Shown here: positions 29,711 to 38,951 of the stretch, piece after piece
Numbering within the stretch: position 1 is the stretch's first letter
How the letters are laid out: every line of letters starts with the position of its first letter
DNA from: Bordetella sp. H567
GTDB taxonomy: Bacteria > Pseudomonadota > Gammaproteobacteria > Burkholderiales > Burkholderiaceae_B
DNA length: 64,000 nt
Direction: 5' to 3'
Assembly: GCF_001704295.1 (NCBI RefSeq)
Contig: NZ_CP012334.1
Span: 496,001-560,000, forward strand
Made by a program: the position numbers and the translations under genes
The notes under the pieces: model-generated
What the model was told of the DNA's origin: nothing
The model's input: the letters and a program-made list of their open reading frames with translations, nothing else
Database searches by the model: none

Positions 29711-30427
29711 ATGACGGCCGCGCCTCTCTCTGCCGCGCATTACCGTGTGCTGATCGTCGAAGACGACGCCACGATCGCCGGCAATCTGTACAGCTTCCTG
29801 GAAGCGCGCGGCTTCGTGCCGGACGCCGCGTATGACGGCCGCGCCGCCTTGGCGCTGCTGACCTCGCAGCACTTCGACGCGGTTATCCTGGACGTGGGAT
29901 TGCCGGGCATGGACGGCTATGGCGTGCTGCGCGCGCTGCGCAAGGAGCACATGCTGCCGGTGCCCGTGCTGATGCTGACGGCCCGCGACGAACTGCAGGA
30001 CAAGCTGGCCGGGTTTTCGCATGGCGCGGACGACTACCTGACCAAGCCCTTCGCGCTGGCCGAGGTCGAGGCCCGCCTGCACGCGCTGATCCAGCGCGCC
30101 AATGGCGCGGTCGCTACGCCGGTCCGGCGCTGCGGGCCATTGAGCTATGACAGCCGCCGGCGCGCCGTGGCGGTCGACGGGCAGGCCGTGCACCTGACGC
30201 GCAAATCCTGCATGATCCTGGACGCGCTGCTGCGCGATCCCGGGCGGGTGGTTCCGCGTCCGGAACTGGAAAGCCTGCTGTGGGGCAGCGAGCCGCCGTC
30301 TTCCGATGCCCTGCGCAGCCAGGTGCATCTGTTGCGCAAGGCGCTGGCCGATGCCGGTTTCGATGGCATCGAAACCGTGCATGGCACGGGCTGGCGCCTG
30401 GTCTGCCCGCAGGGCGGCGCCGCATGA
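29711..30427 (+). CDS. Two-component response regulator, OmpR/PhoB family
   Basis: A 238-residue regulator. The receiver domain (about 12-125) has the acidic pair in LIVEDDA, the phospho-accepting D61 in VILDVGLPGMDGYG, T90 in LMLTARDE and K112 in YLTKPFALAEVE. The C-terminal winged helix (about 138-235) reads VHLTRKSCMILDALLRDPGR and ends ETVHGTGWRLV. It overlaps the sensor kinase start by 4 bp (30424-30427). Confidence 0.94.
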   Translation: MTAAPLSAAHYRVLIVEDDATIAGNLYSFLEARGFVPDAAYDGRAALALLTSQHFDAVILDVGLPGMDGYGVLRALRKEHMLPVPVLMLTARDELQDKLAGFSHGADDYLTKPFALAEVEARLHALIQRANGAVATPVRRCGPLSYDSRRRAVAVDGQAVHLTRKSCMILDALLRDPGRVVPRPELESLLWGSEPPSSDALRSQVHLLRKALADAGFDGIETVHGTGWRLVCPQGGAA

Positions 30428-31794
30428 AGAATGGCGGTACGCTGACCCAGCGCGTGGTATGGGCCTTGACCGGCACGGTGTCCATATTCGTGTCGGTGCT
30501 GGTCGTGCTGGCCTACCTGACTTTCGACCAGATGGAAGACGATCTGGTCAACGACATCCTGATCACCGAAACCGACCGCCTGATCCAGCGCGTCGAAAGC
30601 GGCGAGGAAACCTTGCCGATACACGGCGCGCACGAGCTCGGCGGCACGATGCGCGCCTGGGTGCAGACGCCGGATGGCGCGGATACGGCGATACCCAAGG
30701 AACTGCTGGGCCTGAACGATGGCCTGCACCTGCTGGAGCCGGGCACGGAAACCTGGCATGTGGTGGTCGCGGACATGTCCAAGGGGCGGCGGATGTATGT
30801 CGTGTATGACGCTACCGACAACGAGGATCGCGTCTTCGATTTCGGCCTGATCGTCCTGGGCCTGGGCGTCATCTGCATCGTCGCGGCCTATGGTGTCGCC
30901 CGCAAGGTGGCGTATCTGGCCGTGGGGCCCATGCTGGCCTTGACGGACCGGCTGGCGACCTGGGCGCCCGGCGCGCCGGACCTGGCGGTGGAACGCAATG
31001 ACGAGGCCGGCCGGCTGGTCGAGGCCTTCAACCGCGTGCAGAACCAGGTCGACCGCTCCCTGGCGCGTGAGCGGGAATTCGCCGCCAACCTCAGCCACGA
31101 GGTGCGCACGCCGCTGGCCGCCATCCGCAGCGATGGCGAACTGATGTTGCTGGCGCCGGACGCCACGCCGGGCCAGCGGACGCGCCTGGCGCGTATCGTC
31201 CAGAACGTGGATAGCGTGGCGGCCGCGCTGGAAAGCGCACGTGCCATGGCGCGCGACGAACCGCGCACGCCCGAGCCGGTGGACCTGGCCGAATGCCTGG
31301 CCGTGGCCTGGCAGGGGCTGGAAGCGAACGCCCAGCAGGCCGGCCTGGCGCTGGAGGACCACATCGCCGGCGGCACGGTGCGTCTTCTGGATCGCTACGC
31401 GCTGCTGACGGTGCTGCGCAATCTGGTCCGCAATGCCATCGAGCACGCCGCACCCGCGGTATTGTCAGTGCGCGCCGTCGATGGCGGGCTGGAAATCCGC
31501 GACAACGGCAAGGGTATCCGGCCGGAAGACCTGCCTTTTGTTTTTGACCGTTATTACAGTGTGCGCCGACGCGACACGCAGGGCCATGCGGCGGACGAAG
31601 GCGAGGCCGCGGAGGCGCCGGATCGCGGCCTGGGCTTGGCCATCGCCAAGCGCGTCTGCGATATGCAGGGATGGACGCTGAGTGTTGAATCCTGGGTCGA
31701 CGTCCCGCAACACGGCACCTGTTTCACGTTGCGTTTCAACGGCGCGGAGGCGGTATCCGGACGGTCGGCCCCGGCGGCCGCCCGGGCAATTTGA
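30424..31794 (+). CDS. Sensor histidine kinase
   Basis: A 456-residue membrane kinase. The first membrane helix is at about 12-34 and the second at about 139-158 (GLIVLGLGVICIVAAYGVAR), enclosing a periplasmic sensor region of about 105 residues. A HAMP-like linker is followed by the phospho-accepting H225 in FAANLSHEVRTPLAAIR. The ATP-binding domain has NLVRNAIEHAAP, IRDNGKGIRPEDLPFVFDRY and RGLGLAIAKRVC. It is translationally coupled to the upstream response regulator. The adjacent PAP2 phosphatase suggests an envelope lipid theme. The stimulus is unknown. Confidence 0.94.
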   Translation: MKNGGTLTQRVVWALTGTVSIFVSVLVVLAYLTFDQMEDDLVNDILITETDRLIQRVESGEETLPIHGAHELGGTMRAWVQTPDGADTAIPKELLGLNDGLHLLEPGTETWHVVVADMSKGRRMYVVYDATDNEDRVFDFGLIVLGLGVICIVAAYGVARKVAYLAVGPMLALTDRLATWAPGAPDLAVERNDEAGRLVEAFNRVQNQVDRSLAREREFAANLSHEVRTPLAAIRSDGELMLLAPDATPGQRTRLARIVQNVDSVAAALESARAMARDEPRTPEPVDLAECLAVAWQGLEANAQQAGLALEDHIAGGTVRLLDRYALLTVLRNLVRNAIEHAAPAVLSVRAVDGGLEIRDNGKGIRPEDLPFVFDRYYSVRRRDTQGHAADEGEAAEAPDRGLGLAIAKRVCDMQGWTLSVESWVDVPQHGTCFTLRFNGAEAVSGRSAPAAARAI

Positions 31795-31850
31795 CAATTA
31801 TTCGATATCGTCCTGGGTAGTGTGCCGGGATCGTTTTTTTCGGCCTCCCC

Positions 31851-32588
31851 ATGCATTCCCATGTTTCCCCGTCCGGCCAGGGCGCGATCCGTGCCGAAAC
31901 CTATCTTTTTACCCACGTATTCGGCGTGACGCTGCTGTTGGCCGTGCTGGCCACGGCGATCAATTATTCCGGGCTGGACATGGCGTTGTCGCGGTTCTTC
32001 TACGACGCGGCGAGCGGTGGTTTCCCATGGCGCGCCTCGCGGGTGCTGGAAACGCTGGGCCATCGGGTGGTGCTGGTGCTGCCGGTTGGCGTGGCCATCG
32101 CGGCCCTGGCCGCGGCACTCGCCAGCCATTGGTTTCCCGCGCTGCGCCCGTGGCGCGGCACCCTGTGGGCGATCGCGCTGACCTGCGGCCTTGGGCAGCT
32201 CATTATTTCGCAGCTGAAGTACCACACCGCGCTGCCGCGGCCCTACAACCTGAGCATGTTCGGCGGCTACGCGAACTATCCCAATCATTTCTGGGCCATG
32301 AGCCGGCGCCAGGCCGGCGGTGCCCTCCCGAGCAACCATGCCGGCGCCGGCTATGCCTTGCTGTCGCTGTACTTCGCCGGCTGGTCGATGCGCCGCCCCG
32401 CGTGGCGCTGGGGCGGGCTGGCGATCGGCGTCGGGGCCGGGGTGGTGTTTTCCGTCGTGCGCATCATGCAGGGCGCCCATTTCCTGAGCCAGACCGTATG
32501 GTCGGCCTGCGTGATGTGGGCGGTGGCCAGCCTGCTGTTCTATCCGCTGCTCACGCGTCCGCGGCCCGCCTTACCCGCTGCCAAGTAG
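31851..32588 (+). CDS. PAP2 family phosphatase (lipid phosphatase-like membrane protein)
   Basis: A 245-residue inner-membrane protein with several hydrophobic helices and the three PAP2 signatures: KYHTALPRPYN, GGALPSNHAGAGYA (PSNH) and RIMQGAHFLSQTVW (the catalytic His motif). Family members dephosphorylate lipids such as undecaprenyl pyrophosphate, phosphatidylglycerol phosphate or lipid A. It follows the sensor kinase by 56 bp on the same strand and may be controlled by it. Its last 18 bp overlap the 3' end of the convergent TRAP permease gene. Confidence 0.88.
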   Translation: MHSHVSPSGQGAIRAETYLFTHVFGVTLLLAVLATAINYSGLDMALSRFFYDAASGGFPWRASRVLETLGHRVVLVLPVGVAIAALAAALASHWFPALRPWRGTLWAIALTCGLGQLIISQLKYHTALPRPYNLSMFGGYANYPNHFWAMSRRQAGGALPSNHAGAGYALLSLYFAGWSMRRPAWRWGGLAIGVGAGVVFSVVRIMQGAHFLSQTVWSACVMWAVASLLFYPLLTRPRPALPAAK

Positions 32589-33860
32589 GATCCCGGGCAG
32601 CCACAGCGAGAACGCCGGCACATAGGTGACCAGCGCCAGCGCCGCCAGCAGCGCGCCGTAGAAGGGCCAGATGGTGCGCATCACCGTGCCCACCGAAACT
32701 TCGCCGATGGCGCAGCCGACGAACTGCGTGGTACCCACTGGCGGCGTGTTCAGGCCCAGCGCGCAATTCAGCAGCATGACCATGCCGAACTGCACCGGGC
32801 CCATGCCGTACTGCACGCAGATGGGCAGGAAGATGGGCGTGCAGATCAGGATCGTGGCCGCCATGTCCAGGAAGGTGCCCAGCACGAACAGGACGATGTT
32901 CACCATCAAGAAGATGGCCCACGGGCTGGTGGAGATGGATCCCAGCAGTTCGCCGGTTTTTTCCGCCACGCCGTAGAAGCTGATCAGATAGCCGAAGGTG
33001 GCCGAGATCCCGATCAACAGCAGCACCACGCCGGTCGTCTTGACCGCCTTGGCGGCGGCGCGTACGAACTGATCCCACGTTAGCGTGCGATAGACCAATA
33101 CCGTCAACGCCAGCGCGTAGATCACCGCCACCGCCGCGGATTCCGTCGCGGTGAAGACGCCGCTCAGAATGCCGGCGATGATGACCACCACCACGAACAA
33201 TCCCGGCGTGGCGGCCAGCAGCGAACGCAGCACGATGTTCCAGCCGGGAAAGGTGCCGGCCGCATAGCCGCGATGGCGCGCCACGAAGTAAGCCGCGGCC
33301 AGGTTGCATAGCGTCAGGATCAACGCGGGCAGCAGGCCCGCCGCGATCAGCGCGGCGATGGATACCTTGCCGCCCGCCGCCAGGGTATAGATGATGATGT
33401 TGTGGCTGGTGGGCATCAGCGCGCCGACCAGCGCGGCATGCGTGGTGACGTTGACCGCGTAGTCGGCGTGATAGCCCTCGCGCTTCATCATGGGGATCAT
33501 GACCGAGCCCATCGCCGATACGTCGGCCACCGGCGAGCCCGATACCCCGCCGAACAGCGTGCAGGCCACCACGTTGGACATGCCCAGTCCGCCGCGCACG
33601 TGGCCGACCAGCGAGCGCGCGAAATTGACGATGCGGTCGGCGATGCCGCCGTACAGCATCAGTTCGCCGGTGAAGATGAAGAAGGGGATGGCCAGGAAGG
33701 AAAACGCGTTCATCCCCGACGTCATCTGCTGGAAGGCCACCGCGACGGGTAGATCTTCGTACAGGATGGCGGCGATGGAGGCCAGGCCGATGGCGAAGGC
33801 CACCGGCACGCCGATCACCAGGAAACCCAGGAACGAGACGGAAAGCAGTGTCAGCGCCAT
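32571..33860 (-). CDS. TRAP transporter large permease subunit (DctM)
   Basis: The 429-residue large membrane subunit of a tripartite ATP-independent periplasmic transporter, with about 12 hydrophobic segments. Conserved stretches include AIPFFIFTGELMLYGGI, GGLGMSNVVACTLFGGVSGS and GLNTPPVGTTQFV near the C-terminus. It forms the sodium-driven translocation channel with DctQ. Its start overlaps the dctQ stop by 10 bp. Gene order on the minus strand is udh, dctP, dctQ, dctM. Confidence 0.94.
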   Translation of the reverse strand: MALTLLSVSFLGFLVIGVPVAFAIGLASIAAILYEDLPVAVAFQQMTSGMNAFSFLAIPFFIFTGELMLYGGIADRIVNFARSLVGHVRGGLGMSNVVACTLFGGVSGSPVADVSAMGSVMIPMMKREGYHADYAVNVTTHAALVGALMPTSHNIIIYTLAAGGKVSIAALIAAGLLPALILTLCNLAAAYFVARHRGYAAGTFPGWNIVLRSLLAATPGLFVVVVIIAGILSGVFTATESAAVAVIYALALTVLVYRTLTWDQFVRAAAKAVKTTGVVLLLIGISATFGYLISFYGVAEKTGELLGSISTSPWAIFLMVNIVLFVLGTFLDMAATILICTPIFLPICVQYGMGPVQFGMVMLLNCALGLNTPPVGTTQFVGCAIGEVSVGTVMRTIWPFYGALLAALALVTYVPAFSLWLPGILLGSG

Positions 33861-34408
33861 GCGGGGATGACCTCCTGGTTGCGCAGCAGTGCCACGATGT
33901 GCTCGATCGAGAACAGCGCGATCAGTCCACCGGAGAGGGTCGCGGGCATGTATTTCCAGCCTTCGGAGATGCCCAGGTTGGGCATCATGTAGCCGGCCAC
34001 GGATTCAGCCAGGATGGCGCAGTTCCACGCCATCATCACGCCGAACAGGAAGACCAGCCCATGGATGAATATCTCCATGCGCCGCTTGCCGGCCGGGGGC
34101 AGGGCTTCCAGCAGCGATTCGAAGCCGATGTGGCCGGCGTCGCGCACCCCCACCGCCGCGCCCAGCATGGTCACGTACAGCACCAGCAGCATGGCGATGC
34201 TTTCCGCCCAGGTGGGTGTACGGTTCAATACGTGGCGCCCGAAAATCTGAAACCCCACGGCGGCGATCAGGCAGGTCAGCCCGGTCACGCTGACCCACAT
34301 GCAAACGCGCGCCAGCAGCCTGCAGCAGCGCGTGTAGGCATCGAGCAGCCGCGCGCCGCCGGTCCGGCCCGCCGCCGGCATGGTGTGTTCCTGCGAACTT
34401 GCCAGCAT
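33851..34408 (-). CDS. TRAP transporter small permease subunit (DctQ)
   Basis: A 185-residue protein with four predicted helices. The family segment VLNRTPTWAESIAMLLVLY is followed by GAAVGVRDAGHIGFESLLEA. Its start is 7 bp after the dctP stop, and it overlaps dctM by 10 bp. An internal ATG nine codons downstream is a possible alternative start. It completes the DctPQM set. Confidence 0.92.
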   Translation of the reverse strand: MLASSQEHTMPAAGRTGGARLLDAYTRCCRLLARVCMWVSVTGLTCLIAAVGFQIFGRHVLNRTPTWAESIAMLLVLYVTMLGAAVGVRDAGHIGFESLLEALPPAGKRRMEIFIHGLVFLFGVMMAWNCAILAESVAGYMMPNLGISEGWKYMPATLSGGLIALFSIEHIVALLRNQEVIPAWR

Positions 34409-34415
34409 GGCGTCC

Positions 34416-35447
34416 TCACTGCACCGCTTGGATGCGCTGTACCAGGCCCTTCATTTCGGGGGTGGTGACGAAGCGCTCGTAAACGGGCTTCATCGCGGCC
34501 TGGAAACTGGCCTTGTCCACCTCGATGATCTGCGCGCCGGCCTTCTCGACGATCGACCGGGACTTGGCTTCGCGTTCCGCCCACAGCTTGCGCATATAGG
34601 GCACCGATTCCGCGGCGGCCTCGCGCAGGATCTTCTGGTCTTCGGGCGACAGCTTGTCCCACTGGCGCTTGGAGAAGATCAGGATCTCCGGCGTCATGCT
34701 GTGTTCGGTCAGGGAGTAGTACTTCGCGACCTCATAGTGGTGCGCGCTTTCGTAGCTGGGGAAATTGTTTTCCGCGGCATCCACCAGTCCGGTCTTCAAG
34801 GAGGTGTAGACCTCGCCCATGGCCATGGGCGTGGCGTTCGCGCCCATGGCTTCCACCATGGCCACCGACAGATCCGATTGCTGCACGCGGATCTTCAGGC
34901 CCTTGGCGTCCGCCAGCGTCTTGATGGGCTTGTTGCGCGTGTACATGGACCGCGAGCCGCTGTCATACCATGCCAGTCCGACGAAGCCCGCGCCTTCGCA
35001 GGCCGTGAGCAGCTGTTTGCCGATGTCGCCGTCCAGCACCGTGTGCAGGTGATCGACGGAGCTGAACAGGAAGGGCAGGGAAGGCACGCGCGTGTTGGGG
35101 CAGATGTTGTGCATGGCCGCGCTGCTGACGCGTGCCATGGTCAGGGCGCCCAGCTTGACCTGTTCGATGGAATCGTCTTCCGAACCCAGCTTGGCGCCGG
35201 AGAAGACACGGATGGTCATTTTGCCGCCGGAGCGCTCCTTGACCAGGTCGGCCATGTGGCGCACGGCCAGCACGGTCGGGTAGTCGTCGGGATGGATATC
35301 CGCGGAGCGGAATTCCGCGGCCCGTGCCGCCGGCGCGACGGCCAGCAGCGCGGCCAGGGCGAGCGCGCCCCGGGCGAAGGCCGCGCGGGCGGCCTGGGAC
35401 ATCGTGCCTGCCGCGCGGGTATGGTGCGTGGTCATGTGCAGCGTCAT
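34416..35447 (-). CDS. TRAP transporter substrate-binding protein (DctP), probable hexuronate receptor
   Basis: A 343-residue periplasmic receptor. The ATG at 35447 follows AGGAGG at a good distance, giving a long signal peptide that ends near VAPAARA (about residue 43). Mature-domain blocks are [35 protein letters not shown] and [18 protein letters not shown], typical of DctP proteins that bind organic acids through arginine. Linkage to uronate dehydrogenase suggests galacturonate or glucuronate as the ligand. That is inferred from context, not from binding residues. Confidence 0.93.
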   Translation of the reverse strand: MTLHMTTHHTRAAGTMSQAARAAFARGALALAALLAVAPAARAAEFRSADIHPDDYPTVLAVRHMADLVKERSGGKMTIRVFSGAKLGSEDDSIEQVKLGALTMARVSSAAMHNICPNTRVPSLPFLFSSVDHLHTVLDGDIGKQLLTACEGAGFVGLAWYDSGSRSMYTRNKPIKTLADAKGLKIRVQQSDLSVAMVEAMGANATPMAMGEVYTSLKTGLVDAAENNFPSYESAHHYEVAKYYSLTEHSMTPEILIFSKRQWDKLSPEDQKILREAAAESVPYMRKLWAEREAKSRSIVEKAGAQIIEVDKASFQAAMKPVYERFVTTPEMKGLVQRIQAVQ

Positions 35448-35620
35448 TGTCTACCTCCTGGTATTTGCCGTCCGCCGCGCTTTTGGCGCGGGCCGCGGCG
35501 AGCCTTTATTCGGGCTTCTATCGGCGAGCCCGTGTTCAGGCTTCTCTCGTTGGGAAAAAGGTGGGGGCGAAATCCTTGCGTCGTTGGGACCGTGGTTGTG
35601 GGCGTCGATAGGGGAAGGCT

Positions 35621-36454
35621 TCAGAAGGGGCCGGTCTTGACGAAGGCGCCGCCCTGGTAGCGCGCGACGGGATCGTCCGGCGCCAGCGGCGGCTGCGTTT
35701 CCACCTTGGCGCGAAACTGCTCCGACGAGTCCTTGGGCTGGAAGCCCAGGTGTGCGGCGCGCGAGTTGTCCCACCAGCTGTCGCGGTTGGCCGAGGCGCC
35801 GTACACGATGGTGTGGCCGACGTGCGGCGTGAAGAGGGACTGCGCGATCAGGTGGGTCAGGTCGTCGTAGCTGAGCCAGGTGACCAGCATGCGCCTGTCC
35901 TTGGCTTCCGGAAACGAAGAGCCGATCCGCAGGCACACGGTTTCGATGCCGTAGCGGTCGAAATAGAAGCGCGACAGGTTTTCGCCGAAAGCCTTGCTGA
36001 TGCCGTAGTAGCCGTCCGGCCGCACGGGGACATCGGCGTCGATGACCTGCCCCTGCCGGTAGAAGCCGATGACGTGGTTGGAACTGGCGAAGACCACGCG
36101 CTTGATGCCGTGCCGGCGGGCGGCCTCGTACAGGTTGTACACGCCTTGGATGTTGGCCGGCAGGATCTCGTCGAAGGGGCGTTCGATCGACACGCCGCCC
36201 ATATGCACGATGGCGTCCGTGCCGCGCACCATGCGGTCCACCGCGTCCGCATCGGCGAGATCGCCGAGGACGATCTCCTCGCCGTCCTGGGCGGCGCCCA
36301 GGTCCGCGATATCCGATAGCCGAAGGGTGCCCGCGTAGGGTTTCAGGCGCTCGCGCAGCACTTTGCCGAGGCCGCCGGCGGCGCCGGTCAGGAGCAGGGT
36401 GGAGATGCGTTGCGTCTGTGACGGGGTGGGGGTAGGCGTAGCCTGGGGGCTCAC
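35621..36454 (-). CDS. udh: Uronate dehydrogenase
   Basis: A 277-residue short-chain dehydrogenase closely resembling bacterial uronate dehydrogenases, which oxidise galacturonate or glucuronate to the aldarolactone with NAD. The nucleotide motif is LLTGAAGGLGKVLRERL (21-37). The catalytic residues are in VVFASSNHVIGFY and Y150/K154 of PDGYYGISKAFGENL. GASANRDSWWDN is another signature. It starts with GTG at 36454 behind AGGAG. The N-terminus is about ten residues longer than in relatives. It lies 173 bp upstream of dctPQM on the same strand. Confidence 0.9.
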   Translation of the reverse strand: MSPQATPTPTPSQTQRISTLLLTGAAGGLGKVLRERLKPYAGTLRLSDIADLGAAQDGEEIVLGDLADADAVDRMVRGTDAIVHMGGVSIERPFDEILPANIQGVYNLYEAARRHGIKRVVFASSNHVIGFYRQGQVIDADVPVRPDGYYGISKAFGENLSRFYFDRYGIETVCLRIGSSFPEAKDRRMLVTWLSYDDLTHLIAQSLFTPHVGHTIVYGASANRDSWWDNSRAAHLGFQPKDSSEQFRAKVETQPPLAPDDPVARYQGGAFVKTGPF

Positions 36455-36523
36455 GACGTTGTCTCCTGGGGTGCGACGCCGGTGTTTACACCACGTCGGT
36501 TTGGGTGTTCAATCGGGTAGCTT

Positions 36524-36556
36524 ATAAGTCATCGTACAACGCGCGGCCAGTATAAT
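36524..36556 (+). promoter_or_regulatory. Promoter with candidate GntR operator upstream of the GntR gene
   Basis: A perfect -10 TATAAT lies at 36551-36556. Just upstream, AAGTCATCGTACAAC (about 36526-36540) is a loose GTC/GTAC inverted motif of the kind bound by FadR-subfamily GntR proteins, and would overlap the -35 position, which lacks consensus. This would fit autorepression and repression of udh. Confidence 0.4.
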
Positions 36557-36606
36557 GAGGCCCGCAAACGCCCGTCAAGCGGGGCGGGCGACCAGGAAAT
36601 TTCACT

Positions 36607-37341
36607 ATGACGACGTCCATGTCCGCCGAACTTCCCGCGCGCCGGCGCCCACGCAGCCTGGCGCAGGAACTCGTCGAAAGTCTGTCCACGCGGATACGGG
36701 CCGGCGAAATCCTGCCGGGCGAAAAACTCCCCACCGAATCCGAGATCATGCGCGCCTTCGGTGTCAGCCGTACGGTGGTCCGCGAAGCACTCTCGCGCCT
36801 GCAGGCGTCGGGCCTGGTGGAAACGCATCACGGCGTGGGCACCTATGCGCTCAAGCCCAACACGGGCGGGGATTTTCGCGTGGATCCCGCCGATATCGGC
36901 ACGGTGCGCGACATCCTGGTGATCCTGGAACTGCGCATTTGCCTGGAAACGGAGGCAGCCGGCCTGGCCGCCATGCGCCGCACCGAGGAACAGCTGGCGC
37001 TGATGCGCGAGGCCCTGGACCAGTTCCGCGCCGCGCTACAGCCCGGCGGCGACACCGTGACGCCGGACTTCCGCTTCCATCTGCTGATCTCGCAAGCCAC
37101 GGACAATAAATACTTCGCCGATCTGCTGTCGCACCTGGGGGCGGCCATTATTCCGCGCACGCGGATCAATTCCGCCAAGCTGGGCGACGAAGACCGCGAG
37201 CCCTACCTGGCCCGCGTCAATCGCGAGCATGAAGACATCTACGAGGCCATCCGGCGGCAGGACCCGGAGTCCGCTCGCGCCGCCATGCGTACCCACCTGA
37301 GCAACAGCCGCGAACGGCTGCGGCGCGCGCAGGAGCGCTGA
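36607..37341 (+). CDS. GntR family regulator with FCD domain (FadR subfamily)
   Basis: A 244-residue regulator. The winged helix (about 15-85) reads GEKLPTESEIMRAFGVSRTV and VREALSRLQASGLVETHHG. The FCD effector domain (about 100-240) holds metal-binding histidines in FRFHLLISQATDNKYF and NREHEDIYEAI. It is divergent from the uronate dehydrogenase/TRAP genes, 152 bp away, so it is the likely hexuronate-responsive regulator. A good AGGAAA site precedes the ATG at 36607. Confidence 0.92.
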   Translation: MTTSMSAELPARRRPRSLAQELVESLSTRIRAGEILPGEKLPTESEIMRAFGVSRTVVREALSRLQASGLVETHHGVGTYALKPNTGGDFRVDPADIGTVRDILVILELRICLETEAAGLAAMRRTEEQLALMREALDQFRAALQPGGDTVTPDFRFHLLISQATDNKYFADLLSHLGAAIIPRTRINSAKLGDEDREPYLARVNREHEDIYEAIRRQDPESARAAMRTHLSNSRERLRRAQER

Positions 37342-37501
37342 AGACGGGGTCCGCCCCGCGCCCGGGCCGGCAAGCCGAGCCATGGGCCGACGTCGGCGCC
37401 GTGCACGCCGCTCTTGGCAAGGGCGGGCACCTCGGGCATGACGGCGATCCGGCGGACTGGGAGGCGGCCAAGCCCGCCTCTTGTCATATGACGTATGACG
37501 A

Positions 37502-38827
37502 CTAGAGGGCCGGCAGCACCCGTCCAACGGCCGCGCCGAAAGACAGCCGGGGATAGCCCGGCTTGACGCATTCCGCGCCCAGGCTGACTTCGTCGCCGTC
37601 TTGCAGGAAGGTGCGGGTTTCGCCCCAGGGTAGGGTGAGGGGCGTTTTGCCACCCTGGGTGAGTTCCAGCAGCGAGCCGGCCTGGTCCGGTTCCGGGCCT
37701 GACAACGTGCCGGTGCCCAGCAGGTCGCCGGGCTGCAGGTTGCAACCGTTGACCGTGTGATGGGTCACGAGTTGGCCGACACTCCAATACGCATCGCGGA
37801 AATTGCTGCGCGACAAGGTGGCGGCGGCCTCGCCCTGGCCGCGTGATTGCGCCGTGCTGAGCGTGGCTTGCAGGCGTACGTCGAAGGCGCCCGCGGCGCT
37901 GTTTTGGGCGCCGCTCAGATACGGCAGGGGCATCGGTTCGCCGGCGGCGCGCTGGAAGGGGGCGCGGAACGGCGCCAGCGCTTCCAGGGTGACGATCCAG
38001 GGCGAGATGGTGCTGGCGAAATTCTTGGACAGGAATGGGCCCAGCGGCTGGTATTCCCAGGCTTGCAGATCGCGCGCCGACCAGTCGTTCAGTACCGTCA
38101 GGCCGAAGACGTGCGCTTCGGCATCCTCCAGCCCGATGCGGCGGCCGAGCGGGTTGCCGGTGCCGATGAACACGCCCAGCTCGACTTCATAGTCCAGCCG
38201 CGCGCACGGCCCGAAGCCGGGCGTGCCGCCTTCCTGTGCCGGCCGGGTCTGGCCGACGGGACGGTGGAACTGCTGGGCCACGCCGATGCTGGAGGCGCGG
38301 CCGTGGTAGCCGATCGGTACCCACTTGTAATTGGGCAGCAGCGGATTGTCGGGCCGGAACTGGCGGCCCACCGCCGTCGCGTGATGCAGGGAAATGTAGA
38401 AATCCGTGTAGTCGCCGATGCGTGCCGGCACCGAAAACTCGGCCTCTGCCTGCGCGACCAGCAAGGGTTCGATGGCCTGCTGCATCGGCGAGCCCTCGCG
38501 CAGCGCGCGCGACAAGGCCAGGCGCAAGGCCGACCAGCAGGCGGGACCCAAGGCCATCAGCGTATTCAGGCCGCTGTCCTGGCAGGCGGCCAGGGCGCGC
38601 GCGGCCTCGCCGCTGAACGGCTGCGTCCGCGCCAGCGCGGCCAGATCCAGGATGCGATCGCCGATGCCGGCACCCGGCCGCCAGGCCTCCTGCGAGCTGG
38701 CCGGACGGAAGACGCAGTAAGGCAGGTTTTGCACCGGGAATCCCCGCGCATCGTCGTTGGCGCTTGCCAGCCAGCTGCGCAGCGCGGGATCGTGGGTCTC
38801 ATTCAGAACGCTCATGGTGTCTGTCAT
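37502..38827 (-). CDS. fahA: Fumarylacetoacetase
   Basis: The final enzyme of tyrosine degradation, splitting fumarylacetoacetate to fumarate and acetoacetate. 441 residues. Signatures include YTDFYISLHHATAVGRQFRP, LDYEVELGVFIGTGNPLG and LNDWSARDLQAWEYQPLGPF. An alternative start four codons later (38815, MSVLNETHDP) is equally plausible; neither has a strong ribosome site. It lies 124 bp downstream of hmgA on the same strand and is probably co-transcribed. Confidence 0.95.
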   Translation of the reverse strand: MTDTMSVLNETHDPALRSWLASANDDARGFPVQNLPYCVFRPASSQEAWRPGAGIGDRILDLAALARTQPFSGEAARALAACQDSGLNTLMALGPACWSALRLALSRALREGSPMQQAIEPLLVAQAEAEFSVPARIGDYTDFYISLHHATAVGRQFRPDNPLLPNYKWVPIGYHGRASSIGVAQQFHRPVGQTRPAQEGGTPGFGPCARLDYEVELGVFIGTGNPLGRRIGLEDAEAHVFGLTVLNDWSARDLQAWEYQPLGPFLSKNFASTISPWIVTLEALAPFRAPFQRAAGEPMPLPYLSGAQNSAAGAFDVRLQATLSTAQSRGQGEAAATLSRSNFRDAYWSVGQLVTHHTVNGCNLQPGDLLGTGTLSGPEPDQAGSLLELTQGGKTPLTLPWGETRTFLQDGDEVSLGAECVKPGYPRLSFGAAVGRVLPAL

Positions 38828-38951
38828 CCGAGGTGGCGCCCGGATGGGGCGCCCGTTTCAGTCGAAAGCCGCGGACCCGTGGTCCGCGGCGGGCTCTTTG
38901 TCTTGCCGGGGCGCGCGGCGTTCCATGCCGCGCGCGAGCGCCTTGGCTGCG

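Noticed and set aside
35448-35620. Possible attenuator between udh and dctP
   Set aside because: A 10-bp direct repeat (CGGCGAGCC) is present twice, but it is direct, not inverted, and no T tract follows on the transcribed strand.
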